From positions 850,342 to 914,341 of the forward strand of contig JAYKAV010002792.1 of the NCBI GenBank assembly GCA_035582835.1: DNA of 64,000 nucleotides, written 5' to 3'. The notes under the pieces were generated by a model that saw only the letters and a list, made by a program, of their open reading frames with translations, was not told the origin of the DNA and did not search any database. The stretch is from Phoebastria nigripes (taxonomy: Eukaryota; Chordata; Aves; Procellariiformes; Diomedeidae). Shown in pieces: positions 14,435 to 25,940 of the stretch; the first letter of the stretch is position 1, and every line of letters begins with the position of its first letter. Both the position numbers and the translations under genes were made by a program.

Positions 14435-15983
14435 CTACTAGATACATCCTCTGCCAGCTTTAGAAATCTATGGAAACTCCTTTGATGGGATCCATAAAGA
14501 TTCTAAAATGTAGAATGCTAAAGGATGAGAAAAAACCAGCCTCAGTGAAAGAAGAGTATTTTAAATAGTAGGATATTTCCCTTTTTTTTTGCACAGGCAT
14601 GCCTGTTGCCATGGAGCAAAGGGAGTGAACAGTAAAAAAAATATGAAAGCATTTGAATTTAAAGAATGGATACACTTGATATCAAGGAGCCAACTGTCTT
14701 TGGGTTGCAAAGGCAGAGAGCTGTGGCTGATGAATTGAAACACCAAGACTATATCCAGAATCTTCCCACAACAAAAGCAAATTCAGTCAGCACTTTAAAA
14801 ATGTATTTTATTAAAGAATTGTGTAAATGTTTTCATTTAAGGATGTGCCATGTTTTTCTCTCAGATATGTCACAGACTTCTATGAATAGCATCTTTTGAG
14901 CTGAAGAGCTCTAATTTTTCCCAGCATTTGGCAATCAGAATTTAGTTGGTCACTTAACACACTAACGAATTTTAGGAAAACAAGATGAGGGATTCCATAT
15001 CACTCCCAGATTAAACTTCAGTGTAAATTAATGCATAAAACAACTGCTGTTTTTAAAAATAGGAACTGTCACATTTGGCTACTTCTTTCGATAGTATCTC
15101 AACATTTGCAGCTGGACCCCTTTGCCTTCTATTTAAAAAAAAAAAAAAAAAAATTAAACTTTAATGAATTACTTAGCTGTAATGCAGACCTGCAAATAGA
15201 AATTAGAGCTCCAAAGCTGTTGGCACATAGGTGGTTCCATAACAGAAAGTTGTGCTAAGGTTGATATGTGACTACAGGGCAGGAAAGTATGTTTTGAAAA
15301 AGAGTGGAAAATACTCCAAGGTTTATAGCTTTGGGCTCTGAATGTAGTTACATTGAAATATACTTCAAATCATAAAAATTAGATCTTATTTTAGCATTAC
15401 AAAGCTCTGAGCAGCTTTGAACAACCATCAATCTATTTTATTTGTTTTTCTTTGTATTTCAGGCAACCCTCAGCTTCCAAGTAAGGAATTGTTAATAACT
15501 GAAAAAAACTTATCTATGTTTCAGGGTACACTTCTAAACAAATGCAAGATATAAGATATCAAAAACAGCAAACAGAAAAGGCTTATTTTCAAGAGAATGT
15601 GCATTATTCACCTCTAGCAGTGAAATGTTGGAAGTCGGAAGTCGGAGTTATATTTCAGTATCCTCCATAGGCTACGAATTTTTGTTCACATGTTTTTGTT
15701 CTCATGTATTTTCCCTTTTTATCTTCATGCAGTGGACAGTTTTTGAGGTGGAAGATTACAAAAAAATAGTCCCTCCAAAAAGCCTCTGAACCTGTCTTTA
15801 AAAGTAGCTGTTTTCTCTAGGGTAAGATAACAAGATCAACTACAGTAATTTGATTTGACATGGAGCATTAGCTGAGATTCCCAAATGAGTTTAAAAGACT
15901 TAGGAGCCCATTTCTTTTGAAATTCCTTTGTCAGTTCTAGATTTTTATCAGTTGATTCTCCTTTCATGCTCAAACTAATAATT
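14435..15983. other. Unannotated AT-rich stretch
   Basis: Nothing recognisable apart from a poly-A run near 15134-15152 and a short repeated GGAAGTC motif near 15631. Open frames are short and lack protein-family motifs. Confidence 0.5.
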
Positions 15984-16085
15984 TTTTTTTTCTTAGATTT
16001 GTAAATTTTGGTCTCAGAACAACCATTATGATCATCTAGTCTGACTTCCCGCATAATATGGGCCATAAAATTTCATTCAGTAATT
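15984..16085 (-). mobile_element. Old CR1 LINE 3'-end relic
   Basis: On the plus strand the stretch 'atgatcatctagtctgac' followed by 'ataatatgggccataaaatt' resembles the 3' non-coding end of old CR1-type LINEs of sauropsids, read from the 3' tip inward. It is the counterpart of 'aggtcactagtccaacc' near the 3' tip of the younger CR1 at 37565. Only about 100 bp can be recognised, so both boundaries are approximate. No coding part is left. Confidence 0.65.
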
Positions 16086-19000
16086 TCATATCTCTCCGTG
16101 CATTATTTTGATGATCATTTAAAACTGCACAAGCTACAGGTAGACTTAACAGCCTTATCAGATGTCCTTATGCCTCTTTCAAAACTAAAAACAATGTGAC
16201 ATATAGATATATAAACACCGATTACTGAATCTAGGTAGCCTGGATCNATCATGCTGTATGTAAGTTGCTTGTTAACTTGAATTTCTGTTGATCTTTTAGT
16301 TGCTCTCGTTCTTATTCATGGTGCTAGTGTTGCCATAAAGAGGTGCTATCTTGTGCTGATGCTATTTACAGTTTAGTATGAGATCTGAAGATGGCATTTT
16401 CTGTAAATAATGGACCTCATTTTTTCAGGCTAGGATAACAGAAGTACCTCCCTTTTTTTCTTTTTCTTTCTTTCCTTTTTTTTTTTTTTTCCCCCCTACT
16501 ACATAGCATGGAATAATATAAAAATAGCTATGAGCCATCTGATCACTGCTTAACAATGAAATTCTCTAAGTGTCTGTATATGATATCCTTTTTTCTCCAG
16601 AGTTAAGTAACTGCTACTTTATATAAACTTTTATAAATCTTGAAATAAAATACAAAATGCTGTAGAATACATAAGAAATAAAAATAAAAATCAGAATCAG
16701 AAGAACGAAGCTATAGCAACTGTGGAAATCTGCTGTAAAAGCATGGATTGGAATCATGCTAGCAAAAAGGAAAACTTGACAGCCTGAACAGTGGAACAGG
16801 GTTAGAGTCATATATTATGACAGGTAGAATAGGGAGGGAATAGACTACTGAAAGAACACCAGTTAATGGCCACAGTAGGTGAAAATCATGTTTCTGCTTG
16901 GAAATAATAGTATCTCAAGAGCATAGTTTTAAAAAATTAAAATATGAAGAAACCTTTGAAATACAATTTAGTGAGTTTTATGCAAAATGCAATGAAAATT
17001 CCAGAATTATGACCTTTTTTTCTTTTCTCCTATCTTTTTTTTCTTTTTNTTTTTGGTCCAGAGAGAAGAGCAAGAGACTCTGTAAAGTTACTGAAGACTT
17101 TTGTATTGTCTTTGATATTTTATATAAAACATCTCCTACTGGTAGGTAGAAAATGCTAGAGGACCTTTTTCCCTGCTCTCCTTTCCTGATAACAAGGAAG
17201 AGAAAATGTTTTACTTTTTGAAGAATCTTTCTCCTTTGGGTTACATCCGCAGACAATGAGGTCTCTTGCCTAAAAAAACCCCTGCAACCAAAGTGCACTT
17301 GGTGTGTTGACAGTTGTCCTGACAGTACTTATAGATCTGTATTGTACTGCATTTTTCCAATTGAGGAATTATTTTGTAACAGACTAAGTCTTAGTAATTC
17401 ATATTCTTAGTTTATTTTTCTCTTTTGCTTGCGCCAACCATTGTACTAAACTATGATATATATATCTGTTTTAGGAAAACATTTTGTTTTTCACTGAATG
17501 GAAAAGTGATATTCACAGAAATCAGGGATTAAATCAACAGGAAGCCAAGTGGCTTGGGAAAGGATGAGAGTAAAACTTTTGTAGCACAGCTGTGTTATAC
17601 TATTTGAGGAAATAATGCATTTGTAATAAGAAAGCAGGTACCTAAAATGAAGTCCACGTGATTAACTTCAAGTGGCCAGCAAAAGGCTTAAAAGCATCAC
17701 ATGAGCAGGCTGACAGCATGCTGAAAGTTTGCTAAAGAAAGTTTGTTAAAGTGCAATGAAAATAATACTGTTAGTATAAAGAGGCTATTCGTACAACAAT
17801 TGGAGAACAGCCAGTGAAAGGTAAGTACGTTCACACAGCTGGAGAGGAAGTATGTCTTCACCCTCTGGTATCCTTCTGGCCTCTTCCTCTTCTTTCTGCA
17901 CCATCAGACTTTTTTCTACAGACAGCCTTTGCCCTGCTGTGTACAGGGAGCTTAGAAGGGTACCATGAATCTGGAGGAAGAATATGAACGTAGGGAGGTT
18001 GTGAACGGAAAGGAAAGAGAAGAACTTAGTTGAGCTCTTGGTGATTTTATTTTCAGTCTTTTAGTTTCTTATTGATAGACCTTGGACTACTGTAAAGGTC
18101 ATCCAAGCTCACATGAGTGGATACCTGAGATCTATAAGTAGGCAATTTATGGATCTTGGGAAGTTTGAAGAAGAGATTCAACTTTGAGATAGACAGGGCT
18201 ATCTGATTAAAGGTTTTTAACATCTATAAGGATCAGTAATGTGGATCCCCATAGTGCAGATTATAGAATTTTAGTGTGATTTCAACTTTTGATGTCTGGC
18301 TATCAATAGGTGATTTTTTTCATGCAGCCTTTCTGGGGCTTTTTCTTTTTTAAAATTTTTATTCTTAATATCAATTAAACATGTTACATTACATTACCAA
18401 TGTCAGGAAGCAGTATACATATGAATATCCATCCTGTCATTAAAAAATGTATTCATTACTTGATAGTTAGCTATATGGAAAAAGAATTTTTTCCCTGTGC
18501 TGATGGTAATGTGGATCAATTATCAAAGAAAAAATATGCTAGGCAATAGCAGTGAGGATTCCCAAACTAGGAACGGTTCCCAAGGGATTTGCAGCAGTTC
18601 TATTATTTGACCCATTTAAAACATGGTGAACATTGGCTCCCAACCATCCTAGAGGGAAAGTGATCTTCATATAAAAAGGACTTTTATTGTTCAATCTTCC
18701 AATACTGTAATAAAGGACAAAGACAACTGCATTTAATGACAGTATATAGTACTTGAATGCTTTTGCCTCTTTAGAGAACTTACNAGGTAATATATAGAAA
18801 ACATCTTTACTTTCAACAGAGCTTATTGATATTTTTATGTCCCAAATGCCTCTGATTTATTCTTTAATTAAAAATATTGCTTTACAAGGATGTGGGTAAA
18901 AATTGATTTTTAATCTAGCAGTTATATTGGCAGATGGTTATTTAGAGAAGAAATCTGTAACATTCCATGCTTCAGGTAAAGGGCAAGTCAGTTTGATTGT

Positions 19001-19584
19001 CACTTACTTATTCAGCAAAACAAAATTTTGAAAAGATGAATTAGAACTTTTGCAAAAATTTTTTCTCATTTTGTTATTGCAACTCCTTTGTTGGGGAAAA
19101 GGGTTTGACAGCTGTCTGTTCAATCTTATCTATTACTATGTTTGGGGTTTTTAGCAGTAATTCCTTTAGTCTTTTTAAATTAAAGGGAGAGATTCTTACG
19201 TTCACAACAACTGGGAATTTTGCTTTGTATTGGAAGGTGTATAGATAGAATATTCTGGTTTTAATACCTTTATCTTGGGATAAGATTATCAAAACATGAT
19301 CTTTGAAAGAAAGGNGAAACCAAAATACCATTTCATCTGTCTATTTCTACAAAGTAATTCTTGAGAAACTTTGTTTATTGTTTGAAAAGACTCAGTGGTG
19401 TTTGGATGTTTTTAAGGTTTGATAAAATGCATAATTGTGATAAATGACAGCTGATGGAGAACAGTGTAGTTCACACAGAATGTTTCTGACATGATACTTT
19501 CTTGATGCTGGTGGCCCCAAAACTACTTTCATTACAAAGTTAGTTCTAGAACTAGTCCTCGATTATAATTAGTAACAAAATAAT
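16086..19584. other. Unannotated AT-rich stretch
   Basis: No gene or transposon recognised. It holds a T-rich tract ending in a C-run near 16450-16497 and another interrupted T-tract near 17018-17055. Open frames run through simple repeats or are short. Confidence 0.5.
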
Positions 19585-19589
19585 GTTGT

Positions 19590-20178
19590 TGTCGTGGTTT
19601 AACCCCAGCCAGCAACTAAGCACCACACAGCCGCTCGCTCACTCCCCCCCGCTGGGATGGGGGAGAGAATCGGAAGGGTAAAAGTGAGAAAACTCATGGG
19701 TTGAGATAAAGACAGTTTAATAGGCAAAGCAAAAGCCGCNNNNNNNNNNNNNNNNNNNNNNNNNNNNNNNNNNNNNNNNNNNNNNNNNNNNNNNNNNNNN
19801 NNNNNNNNNNNNNNNNNNNNNNNNNNNNNNNNNNNNNNNNNNNNNNNNNNNNNNNNNNNNNNNNNNNNNNNNNNNNNNNNNNNNNNNNNNNNNNNNNNNN
19901 NNNNNNNNNNNNNNNNNNNNNNNNNNNNNNNNNNNNNNNNNNNNNNNNNTGGAATACCCCATTGGCCAGTTGGGCTAGCTGTCCTGGCTATGCTCCCTCC
20001 CAGCTTCTTGTGCACCTGGCAGAGCATGGGAAGCTGAAAAGTCCTTGACTAGTAGNCTACTTAGCAACAACTAAAAACATCAGTGTGTTATCAACATTCT
20101 TCTCATACTAAATCCAAAACATAGCACCATACCAACTACTAGGAAAAAAATAACTCTATCCCAGCTGAAACCAGGACA
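19590..20178 (-). mobile_element. Solo LTR of avian endogenous retrovirus (copy 1), with gap
   Basis: Begins 'tgtcgtggtttaacccc' and ends 'gaaaccaggaca' on the plus strand, so the inverted TG...CA ends are intact. It is flanked by the perfect 5-bp target duplication gttgt (19585-19589 and 20179-20183). Sense is minus, because the polyadenylation signal ATTAAA reads on that strand (tttaat at 19716-19721). The 210-base assembly gap lies inside. By comparison with the copy at 44283, about 193 bases of LTR are missing, including the TATA box region. It is very similar to the copies at 38258 and 44283. A 5-bp duplication is typical of class III (ERVL-type) and some class I elements; I did not settle the class. 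No internal viral region is present. Confidence 0.93.
19740..19949. other. Assembly gap (210 N)
   Basis: An unbroken run of N inside the LTR at 19590-20178. The sister copy at 44283-44855 has about 193 bases between the matching flanks, so the gap length is close to the expected missing length. A predicted 142-codon minus-strand frame here merely reads through the N run and is not real. Confidence 0.99.
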
Positions 20179-20183
20179 GTTGT

Positions 20184-21192
20184 CTGTTAACCCCCACAGT
20201 TAACACAAAGTGCTTGAAATATTGAAGTAATTCTATATCCTATGCAACAAATATACTACAATGCAGTTTCTTTTCTTCTATTCTTTACAAACAATGGTAA
20301 ATTTAAACACTTTTAATAGACACTTCTGCTGTGGAAAATGCTTGGTCTTGCCATAGCATACTATTGTTTTGTTCCAGAGTATCCCAAATTACTTTCTGAA
20401 TCAATATATACTTTGTTTTCCTCCAATTTTCCAAGGTTCCTGACAATATTATAATGCATTAGAACCACCTTTCAATGTTAGCACGGGGCCATTATTCTGG
20501 GAATCATTTATTTATTGGAATATTTATATTTTCTTTCTTCATCTTAGGTACAGTAATGTGTAAAGCACCCACACCTACTACAGAAGGATACATCTATTAT
20601 TTGCAGTTATCTAGTTTTCTTTTAGAGTGCACTTGATACATACCCATTTGAAGGAAAGAAAATATACATTAGTAAAATGCTGCGTTCATGATCTTATTCA
20701 GTTATCAGTGATTCAGGAGCTGCTTGTGATGCTGTAGGTCACACAGAAAGGTAAAAAATGGTGACAGTATAGAGCAATTGAAGGAAATATAAACTACAGT
20801 ATTTCGTTAAAATCTTTATTGCATTAGAATGCTGATTTATTTAGGCATGAAAAAATCTGTACTAATGACTCTTTTTTTTGAGAAAGAAGTCTATTTGTAA
20901 AAGTCTACCTCAAAATTTGTGAACTTTATTCTGTGTGACATGGTGATTCTTGCAAACATAGAATGAAAATAGAACATAAATATACTTTTTCTTAATGATA
21001 CTACATTTTTTTTTGTTGGCCAAGGCAGAAATTCAATTTAGTGTGTCACAATGGCCAAATAGATAATATTATCTCTGTTTATTATAGAATATCTATATAA
21101 AGAGCTGTAATTTAGTATTGGTGGTAATCCTACCCCTAATTTTTAAACATTCTTCACCACTTAATTCTCAGTTTTTTAAAGTTTGGTTCTAC
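20184..21192. other. Unannotated spacer between two LTRs
   Basis: AT-rich single-copy-looking sequence with no gene or repeat recognised. Confidence 0.5.
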
Positions 21193-21197
21193 CTTGT

Positions 21198-21789
21198 TGT
21201 GCTGGTTTTGGCTGGGATAGAGTTAATTTTCTTCACAGTAGCTAGTATGGGGCTATGTTTTGGATTTGTGCTGTAAACAGTGTTGATAACACAGGGATGT
21301 TTTCGTTATTGCTGAGCAGTGCTTACACAGAGTCAAGGCCTTTTCTGCTCCTCGCACCACCCCACCAGCGAGTAGGCTGGGGGTCCAGAAGACATTGGGA
21401 GGGGTCACAGCTGGGACAGCTGACCCTGACTGACCAAAGGAATATCCCATACCATATGATGTCATGCTCAGCGTATAAAGCTGGGGGAAGGAGGAAGGGG
21501 GGAACGTTCGCAGTGATGGCGTTTGTCTTCCCAAGTAACTGTTAGGCGTGAAGGAGCCCTGCTTTCCTGGCGATGGCTGAACACCTGCCTGCCGATGGGA
21601 AGGAGCGAATGAATTCCTTGCTTTGCTTTGCTTGCATGCATGGCTTTTGCTTTGTCTATTAAACTGTCTTTATCTCAACGCACCAGTTTTCTCACTTTTA
21701 CTCTTCCGATTCTCTCCCCCATCCCACCAGTGGGGAGTGAGTGAGCAGCTGTGTGGTGCTTAGCTGCTGGCTGGGGTTAAACCTCGACA
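21198..21789 (+). mobile_element. Solo LTR of avian endogenous retrovirus (copy 2)
   Basis: 592 bp, beginning tgtgctggttttggctggga and ending ggggttaaacctcgaca. It is flanked by the perfect 5-bp duplication cttgt (21193-21197 and 21790-21794). This is the only copy in plus-strand sense: a TATA-like box (gtataaag, 21473-21480) is followed by ATTAAA at 21658-21663 and a GT/C-rich U5. It belongs to the same family as the minus-strand copies but differs in U3, so it is a different subfamily. No internal viral region is attached. Both TATA box and polyadenylation signal look intact, so residual promoter activity is possible but unproven. Confidence 0.93.
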
Positions 21790-21791
21790 CT

Positions 21792-21899
21792 TGTCCCCAT
21801 ACCCACAGACTTTGNAAAAGTTTGAGCCAAGGTCCAGATGCAAGCTTTGAAACGTATCACCAAAAATCAGTATATACACTGTTGATGAATTCTGAAGAA
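21792..21899 (+). repeat. Short dispersed repeat, copy A (beside LTR copy 2)
   Basis: About 108 bp that recurs at 23827-23938 with few differences; shared blocks include 'aaaagtttgagccaagg' and 'tccagatgcaagctttgaaac'. This copy begins within the right-hand target duplication of the solo LTR, so the LTR inserted at or next to its left edge. I do not recognise the unit as a named family. Confidence 0.85.
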
Positions 21900-23613
21900 G
21901 CAATATGTCTATTGTTTCATTACTGATCTAGGAGGAGGAATTTTCCCCTTGGGAGCAAGGATGCCCTTGAAGAGCATCCCCATATCTTTAGGGTGTGAGC
22001 TTACGTTTCTAATCTGGTTTTCTACCTCTGCCAAGTTTGTACTTGAGTTCTATTTGTTAACATTTTATGTGACAATGGACACTGTGCGGTAAACAAACAA
22101 ACCAATCAACCAGCCAAACACTGTAATACAGTCTATGCTATCAGCTCAGTAGGTCAAAACCTGGGAGGAACATCTATGGACTGAGGACTACAGGTACCAA
22201 CATGCAGAGCATTGCTGGAAATAGCTTCTCTTCAAATTCTCCTACTATACCAGAGGTTACGTAGTCAGTTGAAATGTCTTTCAGTTACTGCAGATAAGGA
22301 TAAAGAGTAGTTTACCTTACCACCCTAGACATGACAAAATCGAGCTGTTACAACCATGTTGATGTTCAGAAAAGGTGAGATAATCTTGTTAGCCAGACAT
22401 AGAAGGTGCTACAGACTTCTCTCTGAATGTCTGTGGTCAGAGATGTAGTGTTCACTCTCAATTATATTATTTGAACACTTGAAAAGAGGATAGATAACCT
22501 CAGCACAAATTGAGCACTGCCTGATAAGCAGCCTTCATTGTTTCTTTCTCCTGCTTTGACATGTTCACACTGTTCAGTTTAATCAGCTGTACTCTGTAAT
22601 CAATGGTCTCTTCATTTAGAGAAGCATCTGAGGAACATTTGTTTGAAATTATTAGACAGTTATGCAGGGCTTTGAGTCATTGGCTACTCTTGATGCAGCA
22701 CATGAGAACTATTGCCATATGAGAAATATTGCCAATGGTTGCTCACAATGTTGAATAAATCTCAGTTAATCACTGGCTAATTAAGCAAGTGACATCCCTA
22801 CCAAGTTAAGATGATTATTACATAATTTATTAAATAACTAACAAACTGTCCTGATCATTGAAATGGACCTTATAATAGCAGAGCACTATTCTTTCAGCAC
22901 TTTTTGTGGAAAGTAACAGCCATAAAAATTAAAGACAGAAATTTACAATTCCTTTGTCAAGCTTCTAATCCCACTTATTTCTTGTAATCACACAACTTAG
23001 TGTGGCTGTCCCATCTTTCCAAATGAATATTTCATGATCTATTGCATACCATGAGCTCTGCTAGGTAGGAAAGACTGGAAGATTCCTGAATTTCTTGTGT
23101 TGAGAAAGCGAAAGTTATATAATACCTCAATACTATACAGGTAACCCTTGTTTGAGACCCCCTTGTCTGGTGATGCTGATATACATAGCATCCTTTATCT
23201 AACAGAAGTTTGCTTCTGATTTCCAGGTAGCGTTCTTGAGCCATGTCATTCAGTAAAAGCTCAAGCAAACAAAGCTCCCAGTTTCATTAGGACTGTCTGT
23301 GTATTCACTGGGAGTATTTTAACAAGGATTTAGGTTTGATCAGGAAGACCTATATAACAATATGTAGTAATGTATAAGCTAGACAGGTTTAACAGTTTGC
23401 CAGGTTGTTATCCCCATTCTTAAAACATGGAGTGCAACACACTTTTTATATAAAGTTTCAGTGGCATAATCTATAGCAGTGCAGTTATCATAATAGCATA
23501 ATAATGTGGTAATTTTCAGTGTAAATTAGACTACCAGTTTTGGCCTGATTTTGACAAGTATACTGAATTTTACAATGCCAAACCTTAAATGTCTGTTAAC
23601 GCTATTAATGCTT
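21900..23613. other. Unannotated AT-rich stretch
   Basis: No supported gene, RNA or repeat. A short CAAA-like run occurs near 22094. Open frames are under 80 codons and carry no motifs. Confidence 0.5.
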
Positions 23614-23618
23614 TCCAG

Positions 23619-24316
23619 TGTGGTGGGTTGACCCTGGCTGTCAGCTGAGCCCCCACCCAGCTTCTTGCTCATTCCCCCCTCAGCAGGATGGCGGAGAGAA
23701 TTGGAAGAACAAAAGCTGAAAACTTGTGGATCTAGATAAAGACAGTTTAATAAGTGAAATAAAGCTGCACACACAACCAAAGCAAAACAAGGAATTTATT
23801 CACTACTTCCCATCAGCAGATAATTCTGTCCCCATCCCCACAGACTTTAGAAAAGTTTGAGCCAAGGTCCAGATGCAAGCTTTGAAACATATAATCAAAA
23901 ATCAATATACAGACTGTTGTTGATGAATTTCTGAAGAACTGATACTTCCAGGGAAGCAGGTCCTCAGCATGCATAAAGGTTACTTGGGAAGACAAACACC
24001 ATAACCACAAATGTCTCTCCTTCCTCATCCTTTCCCTGAGGTTTTATTGCTGAGGATGTCATATGGTATGGGATATCCCTTTGGCCAGTTCACATCAGCT
24101 GTCCTGTCTGTGTCCCCTCCTAACTTCTTGTGTACCCACAGCCTACTCACTGCAGGCCAGAGTGGGAAAAAGAGAAAGCCTTGACACTGTGTAATCACTG
24201 CTCAGCAGTAGCCAAAAGACGGGTGTGTTATCAACACTGTTTTAGTCACAAATCCAGAACACAGTGCATTATGGGCTGCTATGAAGAAAATTAACCCCAC
24301 AGCCAGACCCAGTACA
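23619..24316 (-). mobile_element. Older solo LTR with internal insert (copy 3)
   Basis: 698 bp, from 'tgtggtgggttgaccctggc' to 'cagacccagtaca', flanked by the perfect duplication tccag (23614-23618 and 24317-24321). It aligns along its length with the other minus-strand LTRs (for example 'gataaagacagtttaata' at the ATTAAA signal, tttaat 23746-23751, and 'gttacttgggaagacaaacacca') but carries many more substitutions, so it is the oldest copy or an older subfamily. The TATA box is degraded. It is about 100 bp longer than its relatives because a segment at about 23827-23938 replaces a short stretch found in the others. Confidence 0.9.
23827..23938 (+). repeat. Short dispersed repeat, copy B (inside LTR copy 3)
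   Basis: About 112 bp closely similar to 21792-21899, in the same plus-strand direction. It differs mainly by scattered substitutions and a 3-4 bp length change near its right end. Within the LTR it sits between the polyadenylation signal and the former TATA region. The LTRs at 38258 and 44283 have a short unrelated stretch at that point. Confidence 0.85.
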
Positions 24317-24321
24317 TCCAG

Positions 24322-25134
24322 TTCTTTGGGGGTTTTTGTTTGTTTGTTTGTTTAAAACATTTTTCTAGTAAAAGCATACTTCATAGTAGCAAACAGAAGG
24401 GGAACAGGGTGCACACAACACAGTACAATGAGCAGATTATTCAGAGACATACTTACGTATTAAGCTACTTCATAGACTACCAGGTTATGCTTTCAGCAAA
24501 GGGTCAGGCAAATTGGTGCAACCCAATGATTAGTAGCAATAGCAACTAGAAGTCAAGTGAGGAATCAATGTTCAGCCAAAAGGGTGAAGCAGAACTTCCT
24601 TAAATACAATTAGTGCAGAGTAAGCTAGTGTTTTAGTACATATCTGTCACTGTTGTCTGCTATATTCTGGTAAATATTGTAGATTATATAGTGTGTATGT
24701 ATATAGATAGTGAAATTCTGATTATCTACTTCTGTATTTACTGAAATAAAAATTTACCATATGATTATTACTGTGCATTTCTAATCAGTGCAACAGGTAT
24801 AGCATGATAAAAGAAGAACAAACATATTCTTACATAGAAAATAAATGTTAGTCAGGAAAACAAAATGAAATGAGCTTACTTTTTAAAAATTTTTTTCTTA
24901 ACAAGGACTTATGGCAATACAGGAAAAATAAAATTTCTTCAAACTTGTTTNACATCGAAGCCCTTCTGAAAATTGTTAATGTTGTTTCCAAGTATTCAGG
25001 AACATTAGGCATTACAGAATTGGGTTGTATGTCCTTGGGGAAGGAAATTAATGGCCATAAAAGATTCTCTATCTTAATCTATATATTTATAATATGTACA
25101 TAGTTCTTGTCATTGCTTTAAGCATTAATGAATA
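24322..25134. other. Unannotated AT-rich stretch
   Basis: Begins with a GTTT run (24336-24353). Nothing else is recognised. Confidence 0.5.
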
Positions 25135-25601
25135 TTAAACAGCAGTGAAATTACAATTTGCAGAACCAGCCTTCTGGGGCTTTATGAAGTAGTCATGAAT
25201 AGAGTCAGGGCCTTCTTTCTCTGTCAGGAGCTCTAAGATGCATCTTTGACCGGTGATGTACTGCTGTAGGTCATATGCTACTGCAGCTGGGCACTGGCTC
25301 AGGGTCTGCCCCTCTGAAGTCAGGACCTTAAGTCAGTTCTAAAACCTTGTTACAGAATATGAAGATAACTTTAAAGTATCAGATTCACTCGTCGCGGAAG
25401 GGTACGTGGACATACTTGTGCTTAGTCTGTAGTAGTACACAACAGGAGCAGCAGTTGTTCTGTACCCACTGGAGTAAAACTGTCAGTGGTTCTCACATAT
25501 TGCTGTAATTTTCTCACTAGTGCACTAGAATGGTCACATCTGCTGGGTAACTGCTTTCTCAGGTCGGCTCCTTCCCAGTCACATGAAAACACATCCAATG
25601 T
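25135..25601 (-). other. Coding-like minus-strand patch, unidentified
   Basis: Two adjacent stretches are free of stops on the minus strand: 25601-25422 (59 codons, ending TAA) and, in a different frame, 25332-25135 (65 codons, ending TAA). Neither opens with Met. The translations look protein-like (one contains LVRKLQQYV and TPVGTEQLLLLLC, the other YDLQQYITGQRCILELLTEK and IHDYFIKPQ), and the local sequence is less AT-rich than its surroundings. This could be a decayed retrocopy with frameshifts, or chance. I do not recognise a parent gene and see no poly-A tail on the minus-strand 3' side. Confidence 0.2.
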
Positions 25602-25897
25602 GAATTAAGCAGGCATGGCTGGGAGGCAGGACCTTTGCCTGTGTGGCCTACATCAGATCCCAGAAAAGTGGGACCAGACACTTGTATAGCTAGTTTTGAG
25701 GGTGGAAATCAGGCTGTGATGGTGGTGGCACTGGGTGAAGGGAGGTGGCTCCTCCCCTGCATCACCCACCCTCAGTCCCTGATTCCCAGCCCCCTGACAG
25801 CAGTAGGACCAGCAACTTCAGCACTCTGGCCAGTCGCTCCCTCCCACATCCCCACTCCATTTTCACCCTTCCTCAAAGTCTGTTAAGCTTCAGGAGG

Positions 25898-25940
25898 AAA
25901 AATAAAATAAAATAAAATAAAATAAAATAAAATAAAATAA
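25898..25940. repeat. (AAAAT)n microsatellite
   Basis: About eight AAAAT units directly follow a C/G-richer stretch (about 25610-25890). The arrangement resembles the A-rich tail of a plus-strand retroposed sequence, but I found no convincing flanking target duplication. Confidence 0.9.

Noticed and set aside
19599..20027. 142-codon minus-strand frame
   Set aside because: Half of it is the N gap; the rest is LTR sequence.
21253..21545. Overlapping 96- and 93-codon frames on both strands
   Set aside because: Both lie entirely inside the solo LTR at 21198-21789.
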